A stretch of 64,000 bases of DNA from positions 806,001 through 870,000 of the forward strand of contig OY782499.1 of assembly GCA_963677815.1 (NCBI GenBank), written 5' to 3'. Below the pieces are notes generated by a model. That model was not told where the DNA came from and made no database searches. It saw only the letters and a program-made list of their open reading frames with translations. This stretch comes from JAEKNW01 sp963677815 (GTDB taxonomy: Bacteria; Cloacimonadota; Cloacimonadia; Cloacimonadales; JAFGVF01). Every line of letters starts with the position of its first letter. The first letter of the stretch is position 1. Shown in pieces: positions 52,214 through 62,465 of the stretch. The position numbers were made by a program, and so were the translations under genes.

Positions 52214-54379
52214 TTGCTAGAAGAACTTAATAAAGAACAAGCAGAAGTAGTTACTACAAGTCAAGGTGCTGTCTTAGTATTAGCAGGGGCAGGGTCTGGT
52301 AAAACAAGAACTATTATCTATAGGGCTGCCTATTTGATTAATAAGAAGAAAGTAGACCCTTATAATATTCTGATAGTAACTTTCACTAATAAGGCGGCTA
52401 GTGAGTTAAGAGATAGACTTTATACCTACTTTGGAATTAATCCTTCTCGTTTGTGGGTAGGTACTTTCCACTCTATCTGTCTAAGAATATTAAGAGCTGA
52501 ATATAAACATACTCCCTTTAATTCTAATTTTACTATTTATGATAGTGACGACCAAAAATCACTTCTTAAGAAAATATACAAAAAATTAGAAATAAATAAA
52601 GAGAACTTTCCCTTAGCTCAGATGAAATCATCTATAAGTAAGAGGAAAAATGAGTTTTTACTACCAGAAGATTTAACTTTCTTAAAAGACCAAGGTTTCT
52701 CTAATAGAATATATTTACAGGTATATACAGCCTATCAAAATGAATTAGTTTCTAATAATTGTATGGATTTCGATGATATTTTGGTTTATACTCTAAAACT
52801 CATGCAAGAGAACAAAGATGTATTAGCAAGATATCAAGAAATCTTCAAATATGTAATGATTGATGAATATCAAGATACTAATGTTATACAATATAAGCTA
52901 ACGTCTCTTTTAGCTGAACCAGAAAACAACATTTGTGTTGTGGGTGATGATGACCAAGCTATTTATTCTTGGCGAGGGGCAGATATAACAAATATTCTTC
53001 AGTTTGATAAAATTCATAAAGAAACTAAAGTGATTAGGCTAGAACAGAATTATAGGTCAAGCAAACAGATACTAGAACTTGCTAATCAATTAATTAAGAA
53101 TAATGAAGAAAGACACCCTAAGCAACTTAGAACAGACTTAGTATCTAATCAAGAACCTGTAATGAAGAGATTAGAAACAGATGTTGATGAAGCTAGATAT
53201 ATCGTAGAGGAAATAGAAAATATTAGAGACCAATATGGATTAAAGCTTAATGATATTGCTGTTCTCTACAGAACAAATTCTCAATCTCGTTTGTTAGAAA
53301 CAGAATTAATAAAGTACAATCTCCCCTATAAGATTGTTGGTGGCATTAATTTCTATCAAAGAAAGGAAATTAAAGATATTTTAGCATATCTGAAGTGTAT
53401 AATAAATCCAGCGGATAATGAAAGTTTTTTAAGAATAATTAATACTCCGACTCGTGGTATAGGTAAAACTACAATTAACACTATCTCAAATTATGCTATA
53501 GATAATAGGCTAGCTTTAAGTCAGGCAATAAATGAAGTTGATAAAATTGCTTCCCTTTCTGCAAGAGCTAAAACAGCTGTAAACAAGTTCAGCTCTCTTA
53601 TGAATAACTGGCGAGATAAAGCAAACTATCTAAACTGTTTTGAAATTACTAATTTAGTTATTTCTGACATAGATATCATTCAAAATTTAGCTAAATCCGA
53701 TGACCCTAAATTAAATTCCCAAGCTGATAACTTAAAAGAATTTATTAGTTCAACTTCTCAATTCAGAGAGGAGTTCTTGAATAACTTCGAAGTTGAACCA
53801 CAACTAGATGATTTCTTAAACTCAGTTCAATTATTAACAGATTTAGATAGATTTGATAGAGACTCAGATTCTATAAATCTATTAACTATCCACAATGCTA
53901 AGGGACTTGAGTTTCAAGCAGTTTTTATTGCAGGAATTGAAGAAGGCTTACTTCCTCATAATAGATCAACATTTGAAGATAAAGGAATAGAAGAGGAGAG
54001 AAGATTATTATACGTTGCTATTACTAGAGCTAAAGAGTATTTATATTTAACTTATGCAAACTATAGAAGAATTAATGGTTTGAATGATGCATCTTCACCT
54101 AGCAGATTTTTATCAGAAATAGGAATAAAAACAACTAATAGGTCTAATTATGTTATGCATCCTCAAGCACCTAAAAGAAAAAGTTTGTCTCAAGTAAGAA
54201 AACCGAATAAAATAGTAACAAGTGAAAAATATAGACCTGGTGATAAGGTACACCATGAAGTGTATGGTTCTGGTATGGTTTTAAACTCAAATGGTCAGGG
54301 TGATAATATGGTTTTGACTATATCCTTCACTAGTGGTTTATTGAAGAAAATTAATGCACGCTATGTAGAACTCGTTTAA
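52214..54379 (+). CDS. uvrD: UvrD/PcrA-type ATP-dependent DNA helicase
   Basis: A 721-residue SF1A helicase. It has the N-terminal LNKEQAEVV Q-motif, Walker A GAGSGKT near residue 26, DEYQDTN near 219, GDDDQAIYSWRGAD near 242, EQNYRSS near 278 and TIHNAKGLEF near 558. The C-terminus has a Tudor-like PcrA module (GDKVHHEVYGSGMVLN). It works in repair and removal of bound proteins. The start is TTG at 52214 with TAGGATGTCAT upstream; no in-frame ATG precedes the Q-motif. Confidence 0.94.
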   Translation: MLEELNKEQAEVVTTSQGAVLVLAGAGSGKTRTIIYRAAYLINKKKVDPYNILIVTFTNKAASELRDRLYTYFGINPSRLWVGTFHSICLRILRAEYKHTPFNSNFTIYDSDDQKSLLKKIYKKLEINKENFPLAQMKSSISKRKNEFLLPEDLTFLKDQGFSNRIYLQVYTAYQNELVSNNCMDFDDILVYTLKLMQENKDVLARYQEIFKYVMIDEYQDTNVIQYKLTSLLAEPENNICVVGDDDQAIYSWRGADITNILQFDKIHKETKVIRLEQNYRSSKQILELANQLIKNNEERHPKQLRTDLVSNQEPVMKRLETDVDEARYIVEEIENIRDQYGLKLNDIAVLYRTNSQSRLLETELIKYNLPYKIVGGINFYQRKEIKDILAYLKCIINPADNESFLRIINTPTRGIGKTTINTISNYAIDNRLALSQAINEVDKIASLSARAKTAVNKFSSLMNNWRDKANYLNCFEITNLVISDIDIIQNLAKSDDPKLNSQADNLKEFISSTSQFREEFLNNFEVEPQLDDFLNSVQLLTDLDRFDRDSDSINLLTIHNAKGLEFQAVFIAGIEEGLLPHNRSTFEDKGIEEERRLLYVAITRAKEYLYLTYANYRRINGLNDASSPSRFLSEIGIKTTNRSNYVMHPQAPKRKSLSQVRKPNKIVTSEKYRPGDKVHHEVYGSGMVLNSNGQGDNMVLTISFTSGLLKKINARYVELV

Positions 54380-54388
54380 GGAGTTACA

Positions 54389-55345
54389 ATGAAAAAAATA
54401 TTTATTCTATTGATAATAATCAATCTCACCTTTTTCTTAACTGCTTTTGATAAGTATGCTGGTGAAATATATGAAATACCTGTAGGAGTAAGAAACATTG
54501 CTTTAGGTAATACAGGATTAACAGATACAAAAGGATATGCTCCAGCTTTCTGGAATGCAGCTCTCCTGCCTGATTTAGAAAATTCTACTCTTGAATTAAT
54601 GCATGCTAATGAGTTTGATGGACTCTTCAAATATGATAGTTTTTCCTTTTATTACAAGTCACAGAACTCTGTAGCAATAAGTTTAACTCGTATTTCTATT
54701 AATGATATACCTTTAACAAAACTAGAAAACGGTCAATTACCCTTATCAAATGATAATAGACCTTATGCTTACAAGTATGTTGATAATAATGATTATTTAC
54801 TCAATATCGCTTTAGGAAGAAAGATAAATGACAAGATAAACTTAGGTATAACACCAAAGATTACTTATAGGAAATTAGCAGAAGAAAGTGCTTGGGCTCT
54901 AGGTGCAGATTTAGGTATGCTCTATAAAGTTAGACAAAATTTCAAAATTGCCTCCAAACTAACCAATGTGGTCGCAACCCATATCTTATGGAAAGATGGT
55001 TCTTATGAGATGGCTTCTCCAAAAGGTGAACTTGAGTTTAGATATGACTTCAAAATATGGCAAGAAAAACTTGTCTTTGAACTAATAATGAGAAATGATA
55101 TTTATATGTTTGCTGATAGTGATATTGGGCAATATGACTTAAATTTCACTTCTATAAGTAATCATTATGGACTTGCAATTTCTCCTTATAGAAATATTTC
55201 AATACTCGCAGGGTATGATGTAGATTCAATTACAGCAGGTTTAGATCTAAAAGTAATGGACTTCTCTCTGTTTTATGCTTTTAAAAGTAATGAAAATAGT
55301 GATTTAGGCAACTCACAGAAAATCTCTTTAGGATATAAATTTTAA
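54389..55345 (+). CDS. PorV/PorQ-family outer-membrane protein
   Basis: A 318-residue exported barrel protein with a signal peptide and GVRNIALGNTGLTDTKGY near residue 31, followed by FWNAALL, the opening signature of PorV/PorQ-like proteins. It ends in Phe (ISLGYKF). In Bacteroidota, PorV recruits and PorQ anchors components of the type IX secretion machinery. With the T9SS-tailed protein at 39941, it supports a type IX system here. The core por genes are not in the window. Confidence 0.78.
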   Translation: MKKIFILLIIINLTFFLTAFDKYAGEIYEIPVGVRNIALGNTGLTDTKGYAPAFWNAALLPDLENSTLELMHANEFDGLFKYDSFSFYYKSQNSVAISLTRISINDIPLTKLENGQLPLSNDNRPYAYKYVDNNDYLLNIALGRKINDKINLGITPKITYRKLAEESAWALGADLGMLYKVRQNFKIASKLTNVVATHILWKDGSYEMASPKGELEFRYDFKIWQEKLVFELIMRNDIYMFADSDIGQYDLNFTSISNHYGLAISPYRNISILAGYDVDSITAGLDLKVMDFSLFYAFKSNENSDLGNSQKISLGYKF

Positions 55346-56478
55346 TGGATAAAAAGAAAATAGTAATTTTAGGAATAACAGGTTCTATTGGTGAATCATC
55401 TTGCCAAGTAATCAGACAGAATAGAGATAAATTTGAAATAGTATTTGCAACAGCTCATAGAAACTTTTCTAAGTTGATGGAGATTCAAGAAGAATTTGAT
55501 ATTGGTCATGTTCTTATTACCGGGAAGGGCTTCCATTCTTCAAGAGATGATTATGATTGTCAGATTTATCTGGGTGAAGAGAGCTTATTTCATCTACTTA
55601 GAGAACTCGACTATGATATAGTTATCAATGCAATTTCTGGTTCAGCTGGTTTGAAGTCGACTATTGCAGTATTAGAGCGGGGTAAGAAACTTGCTTTAGC
55701 AAATAAGGAGTCCTTAGTTATGGCAGGTCATTTGATTCAGAAATACACTAAAGATAATCCAATACTTCCTGTTGATAGCGAGCACTCAGCAATCTTTCAA
55801 GCCCTAGGAAATCACGGTAATGACGAGGTTAAAGAGTTAATTATTACAGCTTCAGGTGGTTCTTTCAGAGATAGAAAATTAGATACTTTTGGTTCAATCA
55901 CTCTTGCCGATACTTTGAAACATCCAACCTGGGATATGGGGGCAAAGGTAACAATTGATTCTGCAACAATGATGAACAAAGGCTTAGAAGTCATTGAAGC
56001 CCACTGGCTATTTAATCTGCCTTTCTCTAAAATCAAAGCTATCATCCATCCTCAATCTATTATTCATTCACTTGTAAGATTTAAGGATGGTTCTCTAATT
56101 GCTCAAATGAGTAATCCTAGTATGCAAATACCAATTTTATACGCCTTAACTCATCCAAAGCACATAGATTTTAATAATGTAGAAACTGATTTACTCAAAA
56201 TTCCAGATTTGACTTTTAGAGAAATCGAAGCTAAACGCTACCCTCTCTTTTTCTTGGCATTAGAGGTAGGGGAAGAAGCTGGAATTATGCCAACTATTAT
56301 GAATTCTGCTAATGAGGCCTGTATAAGCCTGTTTACCCAAGGGAAAATAAGATTTAGAGATTTCTATTCTATTATTTCCGAAACTCTTCTAGCAGCTAAG
56401 CAAGTTGATTTTCCTAGCTTAGAAGAGATTATTCATACAAATAAAGAGGTATATAAGCAAATAATTAGTAAATATTGA
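55345..56478 (+). CDS. dxr: 1-deoxy-D-xylulose-5-phosphate reductoisomerase
   Basis: A 377-residue cytosolic NADPH enzyme of the MEP isoprenoid pathway, making 2-C-methyl-D-erythritol 4-phosphate. The N-terminal LGITGSIGESSCQVI binds NADPH. ANKESLVMAG near residue 120, PVDSEHSAIFQAL near 142, SGGSFRD near 173 and HPTWDMGAKVTIDSATMMNK near 193 form the active site. The start overlaps the previous stop by one base (TAATG). Confidence 0.97.
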   Translation: MDKKKIVILGITGSIGESSCQVIRQNRDKFEIVFATAHRNFSKLMEIQEEFDIGHVLITGKGFHSSRDDYDCQIYLGEESLFHLLRELDYDIVINAISGSAGLKSTIAVLERGKKLALANKESLVMAGHLIQKYTKDNPILPVDSEHSAIFQALGNHGNDEVKELIITASGGSFRDRKLDTFGSITLADTLKHPTWDMGAKVTIDSATMMNKGLEVIEAHWLFNLPFSKIKAIIHPQSIIHSLVRFKDGSLIAQMSNPSMQIPILYALTHPKHIDFNNVETDLLKIPDLTFREIEAKRYPLFFLALEVGEEAGIMPTIMNSANEACISLFTQGKIRFRDFYSIISETLLAAKQVDFPSLEEIIHTNKEVYKQIISKY

Positions 56479-56564
56479 GCATATTTTTACTGCTTTGAAG
56501 TTGAGAAGCAGCTTTGGGTAATTAATTTTTATAATAAAATAAGATAAAAAGAGTTTGGTAATAT

Positions 56565-58835
56565 ATGTTGAAGGTTATTCGTAGTAAACACCATAATCTA
56601 TTCTTGCCTTTATTGTTTTGGATAGCAGGAATATCAATAGCTAGTTACTACAAATTTAGTCCATATCTGTATTTACTACCTGCTCTGACTTTTATTATTT
56701 ATAAATATATTAAAGCAAGTAGGTCCTATATAATCTTGCTATCTTTTACTTTCTTAGCTTGGGCCTATACAAGTTCTATGATCCAAGTTCCTCCTAACCA
56801 TATTAGTAATTTCTTCTTAGAAAATTCTCCCATTAAAGAAATATTTGAATTTAAGGTTATTGATGTAAAAAAGACTTTGAAAGGGAAGAATTATTATTTA
56901 ATTAAGCTTAAGAAGCTTAATACTTATAATATTAAGGGTAAGCTACTTCTTTACAACTCTGTTGATAGCCTAAGAGCAAATTATCTTTATAAAGCTCCTT
57001 TACAGGTTACGCCTATTCTTCCAGCAGATAATCCTGGGCAATTTGATTTTAGTAAATATTATAGCTATCAAGGTATAAGTGGACAAGCTCTGGCTCTAGG
57101 TCTGAGTAAAGAAATAACCAAAGAAGAAAATATTTTTCAGCATGCTAAATCATATATTGTTAGTAAAATAGAAGATTCCTTTGGACAAAACAAATCTATA
57201 GCTTTAGCTCTGTTTCTAGGAAAGAAAGGCTTACTTGATTTTGACAAGGATGAACTTGCTGAAATGGGAATATTGCATCTTTTTGCAGTGAGTGGTTTGC
57301 ATGTCGGGATTATCTATTTAACTCTTCTAACTATCATGAACTTATTAGTAAATCTTAATAAAGCTAGGATGTTATCTTCTATTATTTTGGTATTTTATGG
57401 ATATCTTTGTTCTTGGTCACCTTCAGTATTAAGGACTGTTTTACTAATTATGATTTATAATTCTGTTTTAGTATTTCAGAGGAAAATATCATTTTTACAA
57501 ATCATATCTCTGACTCTTTTTATAATAAGCATATTTAATCCATTAGAGATATTTTCAGTAGCTTTGCATCTATCATTTGTAGCTTTTATAAGTCTTTGGA
57601 TAGCTGATCGCAAGCTTATGCCTATCTGTTACAAATTTATCAAAAAACTCCCTTTCAAGAAATACCTATCTAGGATTCTACAATATTTAGTTTTCTCTCT
57701 TTCTGTAATCCTATTTCTAGCTCCTTTATCAGCCTATTACTTTAACATAATATCTTTGAACTCAATAATAACGAATGTCTTAGCTACTCCTTTAGTTACA
57801 CTAATGCTCAATATTGTATTCTTATCTCTCTTCCTACCAATAAATAGCTTAATAATGAGCTTTATAGGTAATGCTTTCGACTTATTATGTAGAATCTTTT
57901 ATGGATTAATTGACTTTGGTAGAACTTTACCATTTTTCTCCAGGGATATTAGTTTAACAGGAAGCGAACTTATTATTCTCTTATTTTCACTCTCAATCTG
58001 TATTTACATTTATCAAAGAAGTAAAAAAATTGCTTTTACTTTTGCTTCTCTACTTATAGTGTTACTAATATTGAGGGTTAATGGCTTTTTAACTCCTTAT
58101 CATAATCAAGTAATCTGCTTTAATGCAGGTAAAGCTGATTGTAGTTATCTAGAATTTTCAGACAGGAAGAACCTATTGATTGATACTGGTTCTCAAGAAC
58201 AGAATCCTATTATAGTAGAAAATGCTGTATTGCCTTATCTTAAAAAAAGACATATCTCAAAACTTGATTTAGTAATAATTACTCATCCTCATGAGGACCA
58301 CTATGGTGGACTTAGCATATTGGTTGATAAAATAAAGATTGATCAAATCATTATCCATAAAACTGCTCTTAAAGATGATAAATTCTTAGCCATAATTAAT
58401 GATTTGCCAGATGAAGTAAATATCAAAGTTATAGCTGATAGCCTTTCATTATGGAATAATAGAATTTCATTTCTCCATCCCCTAAAAGCTTATGAATCTT
58501 CGAATATGAATAACAATTCTCTAGTTACTATGATAAAGTATGCTGATAATCGTTTGCTTTTTACAGGAGATATAGAAGAGGATGCTGAATCTGTATTAGT
58601 AGAGAAGTATGGTGTTTTATTAAAAGCTGATTTTCTTAAAATAGCCCATCATGGTTCTATTACATCAACAACATCTGATTTTCTAAAAAGAGTAAATGCT
58701 AAGAAATGCTTCATCCCTGCAGGTAAAGATAAACAAGGAAAGTTCCCTAATCCTCTAGTTCTTAAACGATTAAAAGAGATGGATATAGAAGTACATAACG
58801 GCGGAATTGATGGAGCTTTACTTATGAAATATTGA
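56565..58835 (+). CDS. comEC: ComEC/Rec2 competence protein
   Basis: A 756-residue inner-membrane channel protein for uptake of single-stranded DNA. It has an N-terminal DUF4131 region with three helices, the competence domain with LHLFAVSGLHVGIIY near residue 236, and a C-terminal metallo-beta-lactamase domain (FNAGKADCSY near 512, ITHPHEDHYGGL near 571, LFTGDIEEDA near 663). It is full length, so natural transformation is possible. No comEA or pilus genes are adjacent. Repeat B copy 7 starts eight bases after the stop. Confidence 0.93.
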   Translation: MLKVIRSKHHNLFLPLLFWIAGISIASYYKFSPYLYLLPALTFIIYKYIKASRSYIILLSFTFLAWAYTSSMIQVPPNHISNFFLENSPIKEIFEFKVIDVKKTLKGKNYYLIKLKKLNTYNIKGKLLLYNSVDSLRANYLYKAPLQVTPILPADNPGQFDFSKYYSYQGISGQALALGLSKEITKEENIFQHAKSYIVSKIEDSFGQNKSIALALFLGKKGLLDFDKDELAEMGILHLFAVSGLHVGIIYLTLLTIMNLLVNLNKARMLSSIILVFYGYLCSWSPSVLRTVLLIMIYNSVLVFQRKISFLQIISLTLFIISIFNPLEIFSVALHLSFVAFISLWIADRKLMPICYKFIKKLPFKKYLSRILQYLVFSLSVILFLAPLSAYYFNIISLNSIITNVLATPLVTLMLNIVFLSLFLPINSLIMSFIGNAFDLLCRIFYGLIDFGRTLPFFSRDISLTGSELIILLFSLSICIYIYQRSKKIAFTFASLLIVLLILRVNGFLTPYHNQVICFNAGKADCSYLEFSDRKNLLIDTGSQEQNPIIVENAVLPYLKKRHISKLDLVIITHPHEDHYGGLSILVDKIKIDQIIIHKTALKDDKFLAIINDLPDEVNIKVIADSLSLWNNRISFLHPLKAYESSNMNNNSLVTMIKYADNRLLFTGDIEEDAESVLVEKYGVLLKADFLKIAHHGSITSTTSDFLKRVNAKKCFIPAGKDKQGKFPNPLVLKRLKEMDIEVHNGGIDGALLMKY

Positions 58836-58842
58836 TAATTTT

Positions 58843-59031
58843 AACCCAAACAATGCATAGACCTTTGTGAATAGCACTATATTCTTCTGCAAAAGTAACT
58901 TCCATAATTTTTCCGAATATATATATAATATGCGTAGTTAAAGGAATCACCCTCTGTATCCCCCTCGAAGAAGGGGATTTTGCTAGAATAATCTGCAGTC
59001 TTCCCAAAAGTTCTACTACATCATTCTGGTT
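58843..59031. repeat. Palindromic repeat family B, copy 7 (about 189 bp)
   Basis: Starts AACCCAAACAATGCATAG and ends CATCATTCTGGTT-like. It keeps the AATATATATA centre and the inner ATCCCC...GGGGAT hairpin. It is more diverged than copies 5 and 6. It sits directly after comEC. Confidence 0.8.
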
Positions 59032-59048
59032 TAACCTCAAGACCCTTG

Positions 59049-59106
59049 CTTGATTGTTAGTGTCTCAATAAAAAGCCAATGACTTATTGAGACACTAACA
59101 ATCAAG
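59049..59106. repeat. Hairpin repeat family C, copy 4
   Basis: CTTGATTGTTAGTGTCTCAA and the far arm TTGAGACACTAACAATCAAG are perfect 20-bp inverted repeats. Confidence 0.88.
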
Positions 59107-59196
59107 CTACTATCTGGGGTAAATTAAGATAAATTTCTGGACAAAAAAGAGCAATTTGAATTGTAGATTAAAGAAATAACAATGAGGGGTAACTCC

Positions 59197-60396
59197 ATGA
59201 AAAAAAACTACACTTTAATACTACTACTTATAATTATAAATATATCCAGTTTACTTGCTTTAGATTTGGAATCTGCAACAAAATGGTTTAAAGAATACTA
59301 TACCATAAGTGAAAAAGATACACAGAAAATCATACCTTTTGCTTTTTATGTTAACGAAGCTGGTTTTATGTTAGGGACTTTTTACTATAACACAAATCTT
59401 TGGAATAGTGGAACACAAAGCTCTTTAGTCGCTATGTATAGTCCAGAAACCAATATCTCTACTATTTGGGCAGATTTTGATAATGTTAAGCTTACAGATA
59501 AAACTTCTCTCTATTCAACAATAAATATTCTAAAGTTTAATGATGTAAGAGTTTATTGGAAGGGGAATGATTCTCCTAATATTGAAACAAGCTATAGCCA
59601 GCTTCCTGATGGTAGCCTTATTCCTAAGAACAAGGGCTATCATGTGAAAGAAGGTTGGGCAAATAATTATAAATTTGGGATTAAACACAGAGTGTTTAAC
59701 AAGTCTGCAATTTATGGAGAGTATAGATATAATGTTTCTACCTCAAATAATAGTGATGATTCTCTTACTGATGAAGTAATTCTTAGATTTGAAAGTTCTT
59801 TTCTGGATAATCAAAATAATCCTCGCAAGGGAAGTAAGTTTATAGCAGATATAGCCAAAAGTATTGACCTCTTAGGTCATGATGCTAATAATAATTGGGA
59901 TTATTATCGCTTATCAGGTGAGATTATTCATTTTATCCCGCTTCCTCAAGCTGCGACTTTAGCTTTGAGACTATATACTGTTCATCTTGGTGGAAAAAGT
60001 GTAGTAGATGAAAGTAGAACTGCATTTATGAATAATGTATTAGGAGAAGCAGGCTCTTATGAAGAATATGCTCCTTTTATGGCACAAGCTTACCTGGGAG
60101 ACTTTGATAACTTTCGCGGTTATTATATGTATAGATTTAGAGATAATAACCTTTTATCCTTACAGGTAGAAAATAGATTTCCTATAACAGGCAATAGATT
60201 TTATGGTGTTTTATTCGGAGAAATAGGAAGAGTTGCTGAGGAATACAAGATAAGTGAGTTTTTGCAAGATATGAAGTATTCTTATGGGGCAGGTGTTAGA
60301 TTCTATTTTAACCCAGATATTTCAGTGAGAGCAGACTTTGGTCATTCCAATGAAGAATTAATGCAAGTACGTATAATGTTTGGACAGGCTTTTTAA
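59197..60396 (+). CDS. POTRA-less Omp85-type outer-membrane barrel
   Basis: About 399 residues. The signal peptide (about residues 1-21) is followed directly by a beta-barrel. The Omp85 loop-6 motif appears as FDNFRGYYMYRFRDNN near residue 306, then LQVENRFPI, as in BamA/TamA surface-antigen domains. There is no room for POTRA repeats. It probably inserts in the outer membrane; its role is unknown. The ATG at 59197 follows GAGGGGTAACTCC; an in-frame ATG at 59182 lies before this site. Confidence 0.8.
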   Translation: MKKNYTLILLLIIINISSLLALDLESATKWFKEYYTISEKDTQKIIPFAFYVNEAGFMLGTFYYNTNLWNSGTQSSLVAMYSPETNISTIWADFDNVKLTDKTSLYSTINILKFNDVRVYWKGNDSPNIETSYSQLPDGSLIPKNKGYHVKEGWANNYKFGIKHRVFNKSAIYGEYRYNVSTSNNSDDSLTDEVILRFESSFLDNQNNPRKGSKFIADIAKSIDLLGHDANNNWDYYRLSGEIIHFIPLPQAATLALRLYTVHLGGKSVVDESRTAFMNNVLGEAGSYEEYAPFMAQAYLGDFDNFRGYYMYRFRDNNLLSLQVENRFPITGNRFYGVLFGEIGRVAEEYKISEFLQDMKYSYGAGVRFYFNPDISVRADFGHSNEELMQVRIMFGQAF

Positions 60397-60520
60397 ACCA
60401 AGGGTAAAGTAATTTAAAAATATAGTAATAAAGTAAATTGCTATAAATCAACAATTTATATGTTTGTGATTGATTAATAAATCTTCATTATACAGATTAT
60501 TCTTGACAGGAAATAACATC

Positions 60521-60536
60521 CATACCGTTTAGTATG
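60521..60536. promoter_or_regulatory. Candidate TetR operator
   Basis: CATAC (60521-60525) and GTATG (60532-60536) form a perfect half-site pair with a 6-base spacer. The palindrome lies 13-28 bases after TTGACA (60503-60508), over the expected -10, and 32 bases before the TetR gene. Confidence 0.55.
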
Positions 60537-60567
60537 CTATAAAAAATAATACTTCATAAGGTGGAAA

Positions 60568-61185
60568 ATGGCACACAATAAAAGTGAAGCAGCAGAGACA
60601 AGAACGACAATAATCTTATCTGCATTAAAGTTATTTTCGGAAAAAGGATTTGATGCAACTTCAATTTCTGAGATTTGTAAGAATGCAAACATCACCAAAG
60701 GGGCACTTTATTGGCATTTCAAGGATAAGCGAGACTTATATTACCAGCTTATAACTGAAGTCATTAAAGAAATCTTAGGTGAATCAATGTTACTAGTATC
60801 AGAAGAGAAGAGTCCTATTTTAAAGATGAAGAAACATCTGAACAATTATTTAACAAATATAGCTAATAATGAAAGTTATCAAGATGCTTATCGCTTAATG
60901 GTAAGGGAAATGCAGTTTGATCAGTTGGCAGATATTGAACAGATGTTAGAAAATATCAAGAGAGAATATGATTTTGAATCAATTTTTCAAGAAGCAATAG
61001 ATAAAGAAGAGTTGTCCAACTTGCTAACTGCAAAGCAGTATTATGATATGTATGTACATATGTTTGATAGTATAATAATTAATTGGATTTTGCATGGTAA
61101 GAATTTTGATCTTCTCAAATGGGGAAATCAATATTTTGATTATGTTTATAGAGTAGATTTATTAAGGAGTAAAAATGAAATTTAA
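60568..61185 (+). CDS. TetR/AcrR-family repressor of the efflux operon
   Basis: A 205-residue DNA-binding regulator. The N-terminal helix-turn-helix has LFSEKGFDATSISEICKNAN and TKGALYWHFKDKRDLYY (about residues 20-60). The C-terminal ligand-binding domain is divergent. It probably represses its own operon through the palindrome at 60521-60536. AAGGTGGAAA precedes the ATG. It overlaps the TolC-family gene by 11 bases. Confidence 0.92.
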   Translation: MAHNKSEAAETRTTIILSALKLFSEKGFDATSISEICKNANITKGALYWHFKDKRDLYYQLITEVIKEILGESMLLVSEEKSPILKMKKHLNNYLTNIANNESYQDAYRLMVREMQFDQLADIEQMLENIKREYDFESIFQEAIDKEELSNLLTAKQYYDMYVHMFDSIIINWILHGKNFDLLKWGNQYFDYVYRVDLLRSKNEI

Positions 61186-62455
61186 GTATATTATTCTATT
61201 GTTAGTCTTTCCTTTAATTTTAAGTGGATTAACTATAGACCAAGCAGAAAAAATAGCTCAAGAAAACAATAAGCAAATAAAAATAGCTCAAGAAGAAAAG
61301 GGAATGAGCTTTTCAAATTACAAGAGTATTAAGGGTGCTTTATACCCTCAATTGAGTTTAAGTGGATCTTATGGATTAACCAAGACAGATGTTCCTGAAA
61401 TTTTACCAGCAGGGGCTATGGCAGAGAAAGAAATGCCTCTTAATACAGTTTTATCAATGAATCAAATCTTGTTTTCAAGTGATGTCTTCAATGGTTTAAG
61501 AGCTGCAAAAGTCTATAATGATATAAATGATACAATGTTAGATATTACTGTTCGTAATGTGTTATTTGAAACAAGAAGATTATTCAACACTGCATTATTA
61601 ACTAAAGAAGTAGTAATAATAAATGAAGAAGCATTGCAGATAGCTAGAGCTCAATATGATAAAATAGCTAATATGTTTGATCAAGGTTTAGTTTCAGAAT
61701 ATGATAAGTTAAGAGCAGATTTGCAGGTTTCACAATTAGAACCACAGCTTCAAGAAGCTATAAATAATTATCAATTATCCTTACAAGCTTTACAAAATCA
61801 TTTAGGGAATGATGTTGTAATTGAAGAATTAGAGGGTGATCTAGTTGAACCTAAACTTCAAGATATTAGCTTGGAACAGGCAATCACAGAGGCTATTGAA
61901 AACAGAATGGAATTACAAGCCTCTCAGTTGAATGTAGATATTCTGGATATTCAATATGAGAATCAGAAGAAGTCTTACTTACCTAGTCTAGCTCTTAATG
62001 GTAGCATAACTAACTTCACAGCTACTAGTGACTATGAAGTTGAAGCTGATAATTTTGGGAATATCTATTCATTGTCAGTAGGTTTCCAGATGCCATTATT
62101 TACAGGATTTACTAATCTAAATAAGGCTAAAGAATACAAATACCAACTTAAATCCGCTAGATTAGAGACATCAGTTCTTTATGATAATATCAAGCTAGAA
62201 ATTAAGAATAACTATTTATCTTTAGAGAAAGACAAGAAAAATCTTGAAACAGCTAAAAGAAACAAAGAATTAGCTACTCGAGGTTTAACAATAGCTGAGC
62301 AAATGTATGCTAATCAACTAGGAACTTATCTAGATGTTCAGAGTGCTCAGTTAAGTTATAATCAAGCTCAAGTTAATTATATTTCAGCAGTACATAGTTT
62401 AATAAATTCTTACGAGAGTTTATTGAAAGCAATGGGAAGTAATTTTAGATCTTAA
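61175..62455 (+). CDS. TolC-family outer-membrane efflux protein
   Basis: A 426-residue exported protein with a signal peptide (about residues 1-18) and two OEP repeats of long helices: LTIDQAEKIAQENNKQIKIA at the N-terminus and YDKLRADLQVSQLEPQLQEA near 175. The second half repeats the pattern (LSLEKDKKNLETAKRNKELA). It forms a trimeric channel across the outer membrane and periplasm. AGGAGTAAAA precedes the ATG inside the tetR-like gene. It is the second gene of the efflux operon. Confidence 0.93.
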   Translation: MKFKYIILLLVFPLILSGLTIDQAEKIAQENNKQIKIAQEEKGMSFSNYKSIKGALYPQLSLSGSYGLTKTDVPEILPAGAMAEKEMPLNTVLSMNQILFSSDVFNGLRAAKVYNDINDTMLDITVRNVLFETRRLFNTALLTKEVVIINEEALQIARAQYDKIANMFDQGLVSEYDKLRADLQVSQLEPQLQEAINNYQLSLQALQNHLGNDVVIEELEGDLVEPKLQDISLEQAITEAIENRMELQASQLNVDILDIQYENQKKSYLPSLALNGSITNFTATSDYEVEADNFGNIYSLSVGFQMPLFTGFTNLNKAKEYKYQLKSARLETSVLYDNIKLEIKNNYLSLEKDKKNLETAKRNKELATRGLTIAEQMYANQLGTYLDVQSAQLSYNQAQVNYISAVHSLINSYESLLKAMGSNFRS

Positions 62456-62465
62456 GGAGAGATTA

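Noticed and set aside
58822..59040. 72-codon minus-strand ORF after comEC
   Set aside because: It runs through repeat B copy 7 and the comEC 3' end; its sequence is explained by the repeat.
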